Shown: positions 47,561 through 56,359 of the stretch, in pieces | Numbering within the stretch: the first letter of the stretch is position 1 | Layout: every line of letters starts with the position of its first letter | Source of the DNA: JAIVJM01 sp963816985 | GTDB taxonomy: Bacteria; Acidobacteriota; Blastocatellia; Pyrinomonadales; Pyrinomonadaceae | NCBI GenBank assembly: GCA_963816985.1 | Contig: CAWFMF010000004.1 | Coordinates: 3,038,001-3,102,000 of the forward strand | Length of the DNA: 64,000 nucleotides | Direction of reading: 5' to 3' | Notes under the pieces: model-generated | The model's database searches: none | Told to the model about the DNA's origin: nothing | Seen by the model: only the letters and a program-made list of their open reading frames with translations | Translations under genes and position numbers: made by a program

Positions 47561-49369
47561 TCACCTCGCTTGAATCTCGTGCGTCGTTCGCGCGGCTTCG
47601 GCGTGCTCGTCGCCCACGGGGAGCGCGACGCGGACGCGCGTCCCGCGACCGTTGTTCGGCGTGACCTCGATGCGCCCGCCGTGCGCGGTGACGATGCCGT
47701 AGCAGACGGCGAGGCCGAGCCCCGTGCCCGCGCCCGCAGGCTTCGTCGTGAAGAACGGGTCGAAGATGTGCGCTAAGGCTTCGGGCGCGATGCCGTGACC
47801 GGCGTCGGCGACTTCGACCGCGACTTCACCGGCTGCCTCATCATAAATGGTTCGGACGTTGAGGTCGCCGCCCTCCTGCATCGCGTCGCGCGCGTTTAAG
47901 AGAAGATTGAGGAAGACCTGTTGAAGCTGGTCGGCGTCAGCCGAGACGTGCGGCGCTGTGTCGTCCCACTCGGTCTTGAGTCGCAGTTGCTTGAACGCCT
48001 TGTCGAAGCTGGCGAGGCGGATGCTGGCCTCGACGACGCGGGCTACGTCGAGCGGCGCGCGCTCCGGGGGACGTTGGCGCGCGAAGTCCATCATGTCGCG
48101 CAGGACTTGCGTGATGCGCGCAATCTGCGTCTGGATGAGCCGGAGCATCTCGCGCGTCTCGGCGTCCGTGTCCGCGTCAGAGGCGCGCGACTGAATCATC
48201 TGAATCAGAGAAGAGATGGAGGCCAGAGGGTTGTTGACTTCGTGCGCGACCCCCGCGGCGAGCGTCCCGGCGGCGGCCAGTTTTTCGGTGCGGACGAGTT
48301 GCTCGCCGATGGCGCGCAGGCGCTCGATGTCTTCGGCCATCTTGCGGCTCATCTCGTTGAAGGAGGCGGCGAGCAGGCCCACCTCGTCGTTGCTCTCAAG
48401 ACTGACCTGCGTGCCGTATGCGCCGCCCGCCACGTCCACCGCCGCCTCGGTCAGGCGGCGCAGCGGGCGCGAGATGATGCGGATGACGAGCGCCACGAGG
48501 ACGAGGTTCGGCAGAAGCGCCGTGATGACGCTGAAGACGAGATAACGTTTCCACGCGTCGGCGGTCTGCTCCGTGAAGCTCCACCAGACGATGGGGATTT
48601 GGAGGAGCGCGAAACTCAGGACGGCGACCAGCGCGATGGAGAGCGCGACTTTGTAGGCGATGGGAAAGAGGCGGAACTGGTCGAGCGCGGATTGCAGCGA
48701 GAAGAGCTTGAAGTTCGTGATAGCGTAAGCGTAGATGATGACGCCGAGCAGGACGAAGACCGAGCCGACCGGCAGCAGCACGTAAATCCCCGCGAGCGGG
48801 AGCGCGATGTTGGCGAGCGTGTTGAGCGTCGCCGTCACGACGAGCGCCCACAGAATCGCGCCGAGCTGCTTGCCCCAGAGCGTCGCGCGGTAGCGGTAGT
48901 ATTTGCGGTAGAGGAGCGTGAAGCCGTAGCCGAAGACGCCGTAGGCGTAGAGGCCGAAGGCGTAGGCTAAGGGCGTGAGCCTGATTTCGAGCCGCCCGCC
49001 GTCGAACGCGATGCCGTCCCACATGAGCCCCGCGAGCGCCGCCGGGATGACCACCACTCCCGGCGCGAAGAGCACCGCCGCGCGCCGCGCCGGTATCGTT
49101 CCGTTTTCGGGGAAGACCCACGCGAAGACGACGAGCGAGTATTGCAAGAGGAGCGCGATGACGAAACTCACGCTCGCCCACCACTCCGCCAGCCGCTCGC
49201 CCTCGCCCGTGAAGCCCCAGAGCGCGATGTCCTTCACCGTCCACAACGCCATGCACGCGACGAAGGCCGCGAAGGTCTGGTGCGTGCGGCTCCGCGGCGC
49301 GGCCACGAAGACGTAGAAGCCCAGCAGCACGAGCGTGAAGAGGGAGAGGAGCAGCAGCGCCAGAAGCAT
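47561..49369 (-). CDS. Membrane sensor histidine kinase
   Basis: I chose the ATG at 49369 (MLLALLLLSLF). A longer reading would start inside the repeat at 49379. The 602-residue kinase has about eight membrane helices in its first 290 residues and a HAMP linker (RPLRRLTEAAVDVAGGAYGT). The dimerisation and phosphoacceptor domain with AGVAHEVNNPLASISSLIQM follows, and then the ATPase domain (N-box LNLLLNARDAMQ, G1 VADAGHGIAPEAL, G2 GAGTGLGLAVCYGIV). With the NtrC-type regulator it forms a two-component system; the signal is unknown. No clear ribosome site is visible because the repeat abuts the start. Confidence 0.93.
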   Translation of the reverse strand: MLLALLLLSLFTLVLLGFYVFVAAPRSRTHQTFAAFVACMALWTVKDIALWGFTGEGERLAEWWASVSFVIALLLQYSLVVFAWVFPENGTIPARRAAVLFAPGVVVIPAALAGLMWDGIAFDGGRLEIRLTPLAYAFGLYAYGVFGYGFTLLYRKYYRYRATLWGKQLGAILWALVVTATLNTLANIALPLAGIYVLLPVGSVFVLLGVIIYAYAITNFKLFSLQSALDQFRLFPIAYKVALSIALVAVLSFALLQIPIVWWSFTEQTADAWKRYLVFSVITALLPNLVLVALVIRIISRPLRRLTEAAVDVAGGAYGTQVSLESNDEVGLLAASFNEMSRKMAEDIERLRAIGEQLVRTEKLAAAGTLAAGVAHEVNNPLASISSLIQMIQSRASDADTDAETREMLRLIQTQIARITQVLRDMMDFARQRPPERAPLDVARVVEASIRLASFDKAFKQLRLKTEWDDTAPHVSADADQLQQVFLNLLLNARDAMQEGGDLNVRTIYDEAAGEVAVEVADAGHGIAPEALAHIFDPFFTTKPAGAGTGLGLAVCYGIVTAHGGRIEVTPNNGRGTRVRVALPVGDEHAEAARTTHEIQAR

Positions 49370-49378
49370 AAAAGGGAA

Positions 49379-49457
49379 AACAGTACCGCGAGCGGTCTTT
49401 CGGGCGGGTTGATGCTTGATGATGCTCAACCCGCTCGTTACCGCTCGCGGTACTGTT
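49379..49457. repeat. GTACCGCGAGCGG inverted repeat, partly degenerate
   Basis: AACAGTACCGCGAGCGGT (49379-49396) faces a longer arm TCAACCCGCTCGTTACCGCT... ending AGTACTGTT-like at 49457. The left arm has lost part of its inner half. It lies nine bases upstream of the histidine kinase start and three bases after the stop of the gene at 49460. Confidence 0.8.
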
Positions 49458-49459
49458 CT

Positions 49460-50125
49460 TCAGTACGCGAAAACGGACGGGCTCAGGATCACCGCCGCGA
49501 TGACTACGGGGACGCCGAACGCGAGCGGCCAGAGGTGTCGCTCCTCAATCATACCATTGCGCGAGAGCAGACGGTGAAGGAGCATGAAGGCGGGGAAGCC
49601 GACGAGCGCGACGGGCGCGGCGAAGAACGGGCCGAAGAGCGCCCCGATGCCGAAGACGATGACGCCGCCCGCCGCCCCCGTGACGACCGCCCAGAGGAAG
49701 CCGAGCATGAGCGCCGCGAGCACCGTCATGACCCACCCGTGTTGCCGCGTGTCGCCAATCTTCCTGCTGAGCTGGCGTCCCATCGCGCGGCCCACCACGC
49801 AGCAGATGACGTTCATCACGAGGCAGGCGACGAGCATCCAGGAGTCCGAATCATTCCTGAGGCCGCGTTCAAAGGCGCGGCTGAAGATGGCCGCCGGGGG
49901 GAAGAGTCCGAGGAAGGTGCCGAACCACGCGAAGGCTTCGTCCTTCGAGACCGGGTGGCTCATCCGCATGGCCTCTGTGTCCTCGCGCTCGCGGCGGGCG
50001 AGCACGCGCCCCTGCGGCCCTTCGCAGCAGGCCAGCTCGCCTTTCAGCCAGTTCACCCTTGCCTCGACGTTGTAGTCCGTAAAAGTGGCGTAGCAAATGC
50101 TCTGTGTGCCGCTTGTGTCGTACAT
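49460..50125 (-). CDS. Membrane protein of unknown function
   Basis: The ATG at 50125 has AAAGGAG eight bases upstream. The 221-residue protein has a soluble start (NWLKGELACCEGPQGRVLAR) and four or five membrane helices (AWFGTFLGLFPPAAIF; MLVACLVMNVICCVVG; VMTVLAALMLGFLWAVVTGA; GVIVFGIGALFGPFFAAPVA; WPLAFGVPVVIAAVILSPSV). No family is recognised. Its start lies inside the 3' end of the preceding gene, so the two are coupled. Confidence 0.7.
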   Translation of the reverse strand: MYDTSGTQSICYATFTDYNVEARVNWLKGELACCEGPQGRVLARREREDTEAMRMSHPVSKDEAFAWFGTFLGLFPPAAIFSRAFERGLRNDSDSWMLVACLVMNVICCVVGRAMGRQLSRKIGDTRQHGWVMTVLAALMLGFLWAVVTGAAGGVIVFGIGALFGPFFAAPVALVGFPAFMLLHRLLSRNGMIEERHLWPLAFGVPVVIAAVILSPSVFAY

Positions 50126-51000
50126 GGTTGCGCTCCTTTGCGCCTGTCGTCTGACACTTCGTTGACTGTCCCGGCCTCCAGCCGCCGCAGACGCGCGCAC
50201 TCGGCGTCGAGCAGGCGGGCGACGCGGCGGGCGGCCTCTTCGTCTTCGAGCAGCGAGAACAACTCGACGGCGCGCGCCAGCGCCCGCAGCAGCGACTCCG
50301 AGGCGCGGCGCGCGGCGGCGTTGAAAGATTCGTCCGTGTCCGTGTGGAGTCGGCCCGTCTCTTCGCACACCCCTGCGAGGGCGTGAATCAACTCGGCGCG
50401 CGCTCGCGCGCGGTGCGCGAAGAGGCGCGAGACGTTGCGCCGGTGGATGCAGCGACCGGCGAGCAGGAGGTCGTCGCCCTCGCTGCCCGCGAGGCGGCAC
50501 AACTCCAACTCGCGCTCGGAAGCGTCTGCTTCTTGACGCGTCCCCGCGCAGGCGAGCGCGAGGCCGACGTAACGCTCGACGCACTCGCGCGCCGAGAACA
50601 TGACAAACCTCCTCGCCTCGCGTCCAACACCTCGGACAATATTCAACGCGTCGTCGCGCCGCTCGCTCCGCCCGTCGCCGCGTCCGTCTTCGTCGTCCTC
50701 GTCGAACACGTCCTCGACTTCTAGTAGTGCGTTCGTCAGCTCGCGCTTCGACTGTTCGATGCGTCGCTCGTCGAGCGCGCCGTCCTGAGCGTCCGCCCCT
50801 TCGTCGCGCAAGGCGACGGACGCGCCCGCGCGTTCGAGCATGAGCAAGAGCGCCATCACGGGCCAGATGAGCGCCGCGCCCGCGGCCCTCGACAGAGCCT
50901 TGAAGCGGCGCGTGCCGCGCGCGGGCTGGCGGAGGAAGGAGGCCACGCCGAAGGGTGCGGCGGTCGCGAAGTAGATGATGGTGAGTTCGCTCAGGCGCAT
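50053..51000 (-). CDS. Protein of unknown function with N-terminal hydrophobic segment
   Basis: The ATG at 51000 (MRLSELTIIYFATAAPFGVA) gives 315 residues. Hydrophobic segments at the start and at GAALIWPVMALLLMLERAG could anchor it. The rest is helical, charged and Arg/Glu/Ala-rich (RIEQSKRELTNALLEVEDVF; RRASESLLRALARAVELFSL), with a Cys-His group (CIHRRNVSRLFAHRA). It overlaps the next gene by 73 bases, which is unusual; the true stop or the neighbour's start may be misjudged. No domain is recognised. Confidence 0.6.
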   Translation of the reverse strand: MRLSELTIIYFATAAPFGVASFLRQPARGTRRFKALSRAAGAALIWPVMALLLMLERAGASVALRDEGADAQDGALDERRIEQSKRELTNALLEVEDVFDEDDEDGRGDGRSERRDDALNIVRGVGREARRFVMFSARECVERYVGLALACAGTRQEADASERELELCRLAGSEGDDLLLAGRCIHRRNVSRLFAHRARARAELIHALAGVCEETGRLHTDTDESFNAAARRASESLLRALARAVELFSLLEDEEAARRVARLLDAECARLRRLEAGTVNEVSDDRRKGAQPCTTQAAHRAFATPLLRTTTSRQG

Positions 51001-51615
51001 GTCGCCCGTGTGAAGGGCAACGCACATGCCAGCGCGTGCGGGGCGGGGGCTCTCCGCGCGGGCGAAAAATATTTTCCGCCGGTGATGCAATTTTGCGGAG
51101 GTTTACGCGTTATCGAGTAGAGGGGCGACGACGAACCACTTCCCAGGCTCTTTGGCAAAGAACGCTCCCGGCTCCGGCGCGTTGGCATTCTGCAAAAGCG
51201 GCGCGGTCTTCAAGAGGTCTTCAAGGGGATGTACGCAATAAGGCCAGCGACGCCGCGCCAGTGTTCGGGCCTGTTGCGCTGAACGCGTTAGAAGGCCGAG
51301 AGCGCGGCCCCGAAGGCGCGGGCAACGGAAGCTTCGCGAGAAGCATCATTCAAAGTGCTCCCTTCCCACGCTCCCGCAAAATACCCGCTGATGTGTGGCA
51401 CGGCCCGCACAGTTGTCAAAGATTTATTGCGATGTGTTGACGACAATCAGTCGGGGCTTTCGGGAATTGCCGCCGCGAAGCCTCTGGCCTCAGGTTTGCT
51501 CTAACTGGCGACAGCCGCCGTCGGCGGGAGACACTAATCGAACAAAAGGGAACTTTACACCCGCTTTGTTCGTCTAAAGAGGAACGAAAGATCATAGATA
51601 ACGGACTTAAAAGTC
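51001..51615. other. Gene-free stretch, 615 bp
   Basis: No protein gene, repeat family member or recognised RNA is visible. The composition becomes less GC-rich towards 51400-51600 (CAGTTGTCAAAGATTTATTG; TCATAGATAACGGACTTAAA), typical of a promoter or leader for the gene at 51616. It could hide an RNA gene that I cannot identify. Confidence 0.4.
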
Positions 51616-51852
51616 ATGACGAAGAAAACCCCGATCAAAATCATCAAGCGCGGCGAGAAAGTTCGCCAGCAACAACAACAGCAGGCCGAAGAGCCCGTGC
51701 AGGAACGTAAGAGCGCGCAGGAGGCGGCACGCGACATGGTCGCGACCGTCAGCCAGTGGGTCAACGAGTTCCAGCAGAAGCGCCGCATGGAGACCGCGCA
51801 CGCGATCAAGACGCTTCTCAGCGAGACTGGGCCGCAGACCAGCAAGGCTTAG
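51616..51852 (+). CDS. Small Gln-rich helical protein, 78 residues
   Basis: The product (TKKTPIKIIKRGEKVRQQQQ then QQAEEPVQERKSAQEAARDM and VATVSQWVNEFQQKRRMETA) is a charged helical protein with a poly-Gln stretch and a short amphipathic end. No ribosome site is obvious, but codon use and length fit a real gene. No family is recognised. Confidence 0.6.
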   Translation: MTKKTPIKIIKRGEKVRQQQQQQAEEPVQERKSAQEAARDMVATVSQWVNEFQQKRRMETAHAIKTLLSETGPQTSKA

Positions 51853-52209
51853 AGCAACACGTCGAGCGCCCCGGCACTCTCCTCCTCAAACACCAGACGA
51901 GACGCCTCGGCCCGACGACACCGCACACCGGCCCGAACGGAACCTGACTAAGATTCTTCTCCGCGCGCGAGCGACGGAAGCCGAGCGACCGGGAACTATA
52001 AACGTTCCCGGTCGCGGTCTATCCGGTCGCTTCATCCGCTTCCGTAAAACGCGAAAGGCGCTCCGGCTCTTCGGTCGAGAACAAGCGTGTCGCTCATCCG
52101 CCCGATTGCGCGCGGATGACGCGCACGGCTGAGGTGTGTCCGGGGATTGACACCGGGGCTGCGACGCACGTAGCATCCGGGCAAAACTCCTCAGTGCGCC
52201 GGAGGCCCG
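51853..52209. other. Intergenic region with hairpin and promoter
   Basis: The region contains a perfect 12-bp hairpin (GCGACCGGGAAC at 51985-51996 against 52004-52015), possibly the 3' end of the preceding gene. It also holds the promoter-like pair at 52147-52176. No gene is evident. Confidence 0.45.
52147..52176 (+). promoter_or_regulatory. Sigma-70-like promoter
   Basis: A consensus -35 TTGACA (147-152) and a -10-like TAGCAT (171-176) are 18 bases apart, 33 bases before the start at 52210. Confidence 0.5.
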
Positions 52210-52389
52210 ATGAAGAAGAGCAGCCAGAAACAGTCGCGGAAGGTCGCGGCTGAACGCCCGGTGTTGGATTCGGTTCGCAAGCCCGTCGCGCCTGCGGGCC
52301 ATCCCATCAGCCGCGCCAAGCCCGAAGAGCGCGCGCACCCCGCCGAGCGCACGGTCAAACACAAGCACCGCCCCGGCGAAGGCGAGTGA
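52210..52389 (+). CDS. 59-residue basic protein
   Basis: The ATG at 52210 follows GGAGG at a short spacing and a good promoter. The product (MKKSSQKQSRKVAAERPVLD...SRAKPEERAHPAERTVKHKH) is strongly basic and probably disordered. It could bind nucleic acid, but no family is recognised. Confidence 0.55.
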   Translation: MKKSSQKQSRKVAAERPVLDSVRKPVAPAGHPISRAKPEERAHPAERTVKHKHRPGEGE

Positions 52390-52545
52390 AGAAGAGACCT
52401 CAGCGCACCGTCCGCCCTCGCCGGAACGCCGACTCGCGCGTGCGCGCGGGGGCGTTGAAACTCGCGCGGGCCGCCTCTTCCGAGTCCGTTTCGCGCGCCC
52501 CCGCCCCGGCGCGAAACTTTTCTCCGCGCGCCGTAAATTTTCACT

Positions 52546-52574
52546 TTCAAATCTCGACGGTTCGTGCTTAATAT
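52546..52574 (+). promoter_or_regulatory. Possible promoter of the ferredoxin gene
   Basis: TTCAAA (546-551) and TAATAT (569-574) are 17 bases apart in an AT-richer patch, 89 bases before the fdxA start. Confidence 0.35.
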
Positions 52575-52663
52575 ATCCGCCGAAGTGGACATCCCTGGAT
52601 TGTCGGCGCAGCCGCACCTGCGCCGCTGCCGTCATACACATTCTTGAGGAGGCAAAAAGTTAG

Positions 52664-52939
52664 ATGACGTATACCGTTTGTGAACCGTGTGTGAACTGCC
52701 GCTACACGGACTGCGTGGTGGTCTGCCCCGTCGAGGCGTTCCACCTCGACGACAACGCGGTGTGGATCAACCCGGAGACCTGCATTGACTGCGACGCGTG
52801 CGTCCCCGAATGCCCCGTCGAAGCCATCTTCCCCGAAGACAAGGTGCCGGACGAGTGGGCGCACTACACGGCGATCAACGCGGAGAAGTCTCTGAGCGGC
52901 CTCCCCATCATCAGCGAAAAACTCGACCCCCTCTGCTGA
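52664..52939 (+). CDS. fdxA: Ferredoxin FdxA, 7Fe type
   Basis: This 91-residue ferredoxin carries both cluster motifs of the 3Fe-4S/4Fe-4S family: CVNCRYTDCVVVCPVEAF and CIDCDACVPECPVEAIFP. It has the usual C-terminal extension (WAHYTAINAEKSLSGLPIIS). It passes single electrons at low potential between cytosolic enzymes. The ATG follows GAGGAGGCAAAAAGTTAG. It is monocistronic and ends in a strong terminator. Confidence 0.95.
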   Translation: MTYTVCEPCVNCRYTDCVVVCPVEAFHLDDNAVWINPETCIDCDACVPECPVEAIFPEDKVPDEWAHYTAINAEKSLSGLPIISEKLDPLC

Positions 52940-52964
52940 ACAGCCGGGCGGCGACGGATGCGCG

Positions 52965-53020
52965 CGCGCAAGCCCGTTCCCCTTAGTGATCTATTCGGGG
53001 GCGGGCTTGCGCGTTCCTTT
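52965..53020 (+). terminator. Intrinsic terminator of fdxA
   Basis: CGCGCAAGCCCG (965-976) pairs with CGGGCTTGCGCG (53002-53013), with further CCCC/GGGG pairing inside, followed by TTCCTTT. Confidence 0.75.
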
Positions 53021-53055
53021 CTAGAGGCGGCGGCGGGCCGAAAGAAGTTACCTCG

Positions 53056-53367
53056 ATGAAGAAACGTACCAGACGATGGTTCGGGGCGCTCGCGGGCCTC
53101 GCCGCCGGGGCCGCCGGGGCGGCGCTGTGGGTGAGGCGAAGGAGTTCGATGCAAGAGAAGAGATCAATCTACCCGGAGTACAACCGCGGGAGCGAAGACC
53201 GCTGGGCGCGGCCCGGCATGCGTGTCACCTTCCGCGCCGAGCTGATGCCGGGCCGCGACCGCGAGGGCCGAACCTACAGCGTCAAGGATGTCATGCCGAG
53301 CGGGCGCGTCACGCTCGAAGACTTCGCCGGCGAGCACGCCGAGACCGAGTTCGAGGCGGCGCGCTGA
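53056..53367 (+). CDS. Membrane-anchored small protein of unknown function
   Basis: This is 103 residues: a basic start, one glycine-rich membrane segment (WFGALAGLAAGAAGAALWV), then an outside or cytosolic domain of about 60 residues (MRVTFRAELMPGRDREGRTY; SVKDVMPSGRVTLEDFAGEH) with alternating strands. No family is recognised. The TPR gene follows 17 bases later. Confidence 0.65.
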   Translation: MKKRTRRWFGALAGLAAGAAGAALWVRRRSSMQEKRSIYPEYNRGSEDRWARPGMRVTFRAELMPGRDREGRTYSVKDVMPSGRVTLEDFAGEHAETEFEAAR

Positions 53368-53384
53368 ATCAACGGGGGGAAGAG

Positions 53385-53738
53385 ATGTCGCAGCAGAGAA
53401 TTGACGCGCTCCTTTCGATGGCCGAAGCGCAGCCCGAAGAGGCGATGGTCTGGTACGGGCTCGCCAACGAATACACGAAGCTCGAACGCTGGCGCGAGGC
53501 CGCGGACGCCCTCCGCCGCGTCGTCACGCTCAACCCCGACTACACCTCCGCCTACCAGATGCTCGGCACGGCGCACTTGAACCTCGGCGAGCGCGAAGAG
53601 GCCCGACGCGTCTGGGTCGAAGGCGTCGCCACCGCCGAACGCACCGGCGCGTGGAAGGCCCGCCAGCACATGGAAGGCTTGCTGGCCGGTTCGTCTGAAG
53701 CGGAAGACGCCGGAGGTTTGTGTAAAGAGTCGGAGTAA
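53385..53738 (+). CDS. TPR protein, 117 residues
   Basis: The ATG at 53385 has GGGGGG/GAAG upstream. The chain holds two clear TPR repeats (MVWYGLANEYTKLERWREAA; AYQMLGTAHLNLGEREEARR) and a helical end. It would mediate protein contacts, perhaps with the membrane protein encoded just before it, with which it appears to share a transcript. Confidence 0.85.
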   Translation: MSQQRIDALLSMAEAQPEEAMVWYGLANEYTKLERWREAADALRRVVTLNPDYTSAYQMLGTAHLNLGEREEARRVWVEGVATAERTGAWKARQHMEGLLAGSSEAEDAGGLCKESE

Positions 53739-53808
53739 AAGCGGCCCCAAAACCCACCGTCAAGACTGCGCAGGACACCACTTCCCGCCCGCGACACCTC
53801 TCACTTCA

Positions 53809-54585
53809 CTACCATGAATACTCTCGGCCCGGCTCCATCGCGCTCAGGCGCGGGACGCCGAGGGCGGCGAGTTCGGCGATGAGCTGTTCGCGGAATGACG
53901 GCTTGAGGTGGACGGCGAGGATTTCGAGGCCGGTGTGCGTGAGCTTGCCCAACTCGCTGAGAAGCGCTTCGGGCGTGAGGTGGCCGGAGACTTCGGCGAG
54001 CTTCGCGAGCGAGTTCGGGAAGGAGGCTTCGATGAGCAGCGCGTCCACGCGCGGCAGGCGGTTGACGAGCCGCCAGAACTCCTCGGTGGCGGAGGTGTCA
54101 GAGCTGAAGGCGACGTTGGTCGTGCCGTCGGTGAAGACCATGCCGACGGTCGGGACGATGTGCTCGACGGCGACGGCTGTGACCGTCAGGTGCGCGACGC
54201 GGAACTCCTCGCCCGTGCGGAAGGGGACGAACTCCATGACGCGCGTCCGCTCGTTGCTGAACTTGTGAAAGGGTGGGTAGACCGTGCCGTTGAAGATGTC
54301 GCGCTTCAGCATCTCGCAGACCTCCTCGGTGGCGTGGACGTGGATCGGCTCGTCGAGGAGCGCGAAGAGGTCGTCCACGAAGATCGGGAGCGTGGCGATG
54401 TGATCCATGTGCGGGTGCGTGATGATGACATCGCGCACGGTGGAGCGCTGCGCGTCCGAGAGGCCGAGGGCGATGCTCCCGGCGTCAATCGTCACGCGGT
54501 CGTCAATGAGGAAGCAGCTCAGCCGCTGCTCCTGTGAGGCGCGGCCACTGGCGGTGATGGTGCTGGGCAGGAGTTTGATTTTCAC
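53809..54585 (-). CDS. MBL-fold cyclic-nucleotide phosphodiesterase-like hydrolase
   Basis: This 258-residue metallo-beta-lactamase-fold protein has the metal motif HPHMDHIATL (HxHxDH), a later His in VEHIVPTVGM, Asp in VAFSSDTSATEEF and His in HLTPEALL. The order and size match class II 3',5'-cyclic-nucleotide phosphodiesterases and RNase Z-like hydrolases. cAMP/cGMP hydrolysis is plausible but not certain. It has no signal peptide. Confidence 0.88.
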   Translation of the reverse strand: MKIKLLPSTITASGRASQEQRLSCFLIDDRVTIDAGSIALGLSDAQRSTVRDVIITHPHMDHIATLPIFVDDLFALLDEPIHVHATEEVCEMLKRDIFNGTVYPPFHKFSNERTRVMEFVPFRTGEEFRVAHLTVTAVAVEHIVPTVGMVFTDGTTNVAFSSDTSATEEFWRLVNRLPRVDALLIEASFPNSLAKLAEVSGHLTPEALLSELGKLTHTGLEILAVHLKPSFREQLIAELAALGVPRLSAMEPGREYSW

Positions 54586-54672
54586 GGGGGCCTATCTCGT
54601 CCTAGAGGTTCAACACACTGCGCGGACGTGGGGGCCGGAGCTTAAAACCCCCGCGCCGACGCCGCGACCCGC

Positions 54673-55851
54673 TCAAGCCTTGTCCGAGGCCAGCCGCACC
54701 CTGAGTTCGTAAATCTGCCGGACGTAGACGGCCTCGCGGTGGGCGTCCGAGCCGTCGCGGGCCGTGATGCCGCGCGCGACGCGGTTCCGGTGGAAGGCCA
54801 GCTCGCTCGCCGCGCGGTGGAACTGGCGGCGGGCACTCCACGCGCCCGCGCCGCCTCGCGTGAGCGCGCCGAACGAGGCGCTCGCGCGGCTGCGCACAGA
54901 GCACACGCGCTCGTACTCTTCGAGCGTGAGCAGCCCGCGTTCGAGGTCGCAGCGGAGGTGCTCGCGCAGTATCCGCCCCTCACGCCGGAGCGCGAAGTAG
55001 ACGACCAGGAGCAGCGCGACGAAGGTCGGCACCATCACGATGAAGTACATCCCCAGCACGAGGAGACCGTTGTCGAGCTTCTGCGCGAAGTAGGCCGAGC
55101 CGTTCCAGCCCGCGTGCAGCAAGACGGCGAGCGCGAAGCCGACGAAGGGGAGCACGGCCTTCGCCGCTTTCGAATGCGACTGGCGCGCGAGCCCAAGGCC
55201 GATGCCCGTCATGCTCGTAAAGAGCGGGTGCGCGTAGGGCGAGAACAGTCCGCGCACGACGAAGACGCCGAGGGCGTTGCTCTCGGCGGCGGCCTCGCCG
55301 TAGTACTTCACGTTCTCGGTCATCGCGAAGCCGAGGCCGACCATCGCCGCGTAGATGATGCCGTCGAGCACGCCGTCGAACTCGTCGCGCTTCCAGAAGA
55401 AGAGCGCGAAGAGCGCGAGCGCCTTGCAGCTCTCCTCGACGAGCGGGGCCGAGATGACGAGGCCGTAGAAGTTCGCGGCGTCCTCGTCGAAAAGCTCCTC
55501 GACGACCGCGCCGCCGAACGAGTTGATGAGGATGGCGAAGAAGACCGCGACGAGCGCGCCCCAGAAGAAGGCGGTCGCGAGCATCCACGGCGGCTCCGGC
55601 TCGTAGCGGTCGAGCCAGAGCACAAGCGTCACGTAGATGGGCACGGGCAGCGCAGCGACGACGAGGCCCGTCAGGAACGGCACGAGCCCCGTTCCTAAGC
55701 CGATGATCGAGAGCGTGATGAGCCCGCACAGCAGGGCGACGAACGAGGCCAGAAGCGCGACGGCCCAGCGCAGGCCGCTCCGCCTCGCCGGGGCGTAACC
55801 GGGCGCACCCGGCGTCTGCGGGTAATGTTGAAAGGCCGGGGGATGGCTCAT
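54673..55851 (-). CDS. PrsW-family intramembrane protease
   Basis: I placed the start at the ATG at 55851 (MSHPPAFQHYPQTPGAPGYA), giving 392 residues. After a Pro-rich start come about eight membrane helices with the PrsW/CAAX-protease motifs: APLVEESCKALALFALFFWK (EExxK), YAAMVGLGFAMTENVKYY (the E/N pair) and FSPYAHPLFTSMTGIGLGLA (first His), with a second His in LHAGWNG. These place the active site within the membrane. PrsW cleaves anti-sigma factors in Bacillus. The target here is unknown. A cytosolic tail of about 90 residues follows. Confidence 0.92.
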   Translation of the reverse strand: MSHPPAFQHYPQTPGAPGYAPARRSGLRWAVALLASFVALLCGLITLSIIGLGTGLVPFLTGLVVAALPVPIYVTLVLWLDRYEPEPPWMLATAFFWGALVAVFFAILINSFGGAVVEELFDEDAANFYGLVISAPLVEESCKALALFALFFWKRDEFDGVLDGIIYAAMVGLGFAMTENVKYYGEAAAESNALGVFVVRGLFSPYAHPLFTSMTGIGLGLARQSHSKAAKAVLPFVGFALAVLLHAGWNGSAYFAQKLDNGLLVLGMYFIVMVPTFVALLLVVYFALRREGRILREHLRCDLERGLLTLEEYERVCSVRSRASASFGALTRGGAGAWSARRQFHRAASELAFHRNRVARGITARDGSDAHREAVYVRQIYELRVRLASDKA

Positions 55852-55939
55852 GTGCTGTGCGCCTCGCGCGCGCGCCGCGACGGGTGCGCGCACGCGCCGC
55901 CGTGGGAGGTCTGAGGAGGGTCTTGGTTTTTCGTCAGCA

Positions 55940-56359
55940 TTACTGCCGGAGGTTGAACAGGAACAGGTAAATCAGCAGCGCGCCGATGAGCAGCACGGCG
56001 ACGAAGCCGACGATGACGAGGAGTATTGTGCTGCTGCCGCCCGTCCGGGGCGGCGCGGTGAGCGACGGCGGCAAATCATGCGACAGCGGCTGCTGATGCC
56101 TCGCGGGCGCATGGGCGGGCGGAGGCGCGACCGGCGGCTGCGCGCTCTGCGGCGGCGGCGGCGGCTGCTGCGGACTCGGCGCGGGTTTCGGCGGCGGGGG
56201 CGTGAAGGGGAATTTCCCGACCACGGTTGCCGCCAGATTGGGCGTCGCGTCTTCGCGCGGCGCGCCTGCGTCGCCCATGCCGAGCACCGCTCCGCACTTC
56301 TGACAGAAGGCTTGATCGTCGGAGGCGGCTGCGCCGCACTTCTGACACTTGATCTCCAT
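55940..56359 (-). CDS. Zinc-ribbon protein with Pro-rich linker and membrane anchor
   Basis: The ATG at 56359 opens MEIKCQKCGAAASDDQAFCQ, a four-Cys zinc ribbon, followed by a Pro/Ala-rich linker of about 60 residues and one C-terminal membrane helix (ILLVIVGFVAVLLIGALLIY). The 139-residue layout matches acidobacterial zinc-ribbon membrane proteins often found near kinases. It precedes the PrsW gene in the same direction, which raises the chance that PrsW cleaves it; this is inference. Confidence 0.8.
   Translation of the reverse strand: MEIKCQKCGAAASDDQAFCQKCGAVLGMGDAGAPREDATPNLAATVVGKFPFTPPPPKPAPSPQQPPPPPQSAQPPVAPPPAHAPARHQQPLSHDLPPSLTAPPRTGGSSTILLVIVGFVAVLLIGALLIYLFLFNLRQ

Noticed and set aside
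52386..52571. A 61-codon frame overlapping the stop of the 59-residue basic protein.
   Set aside because: It has a GTG start without ribosome site and Arg/Ser/Ala composition typical of non-coding GC-rich DNA.
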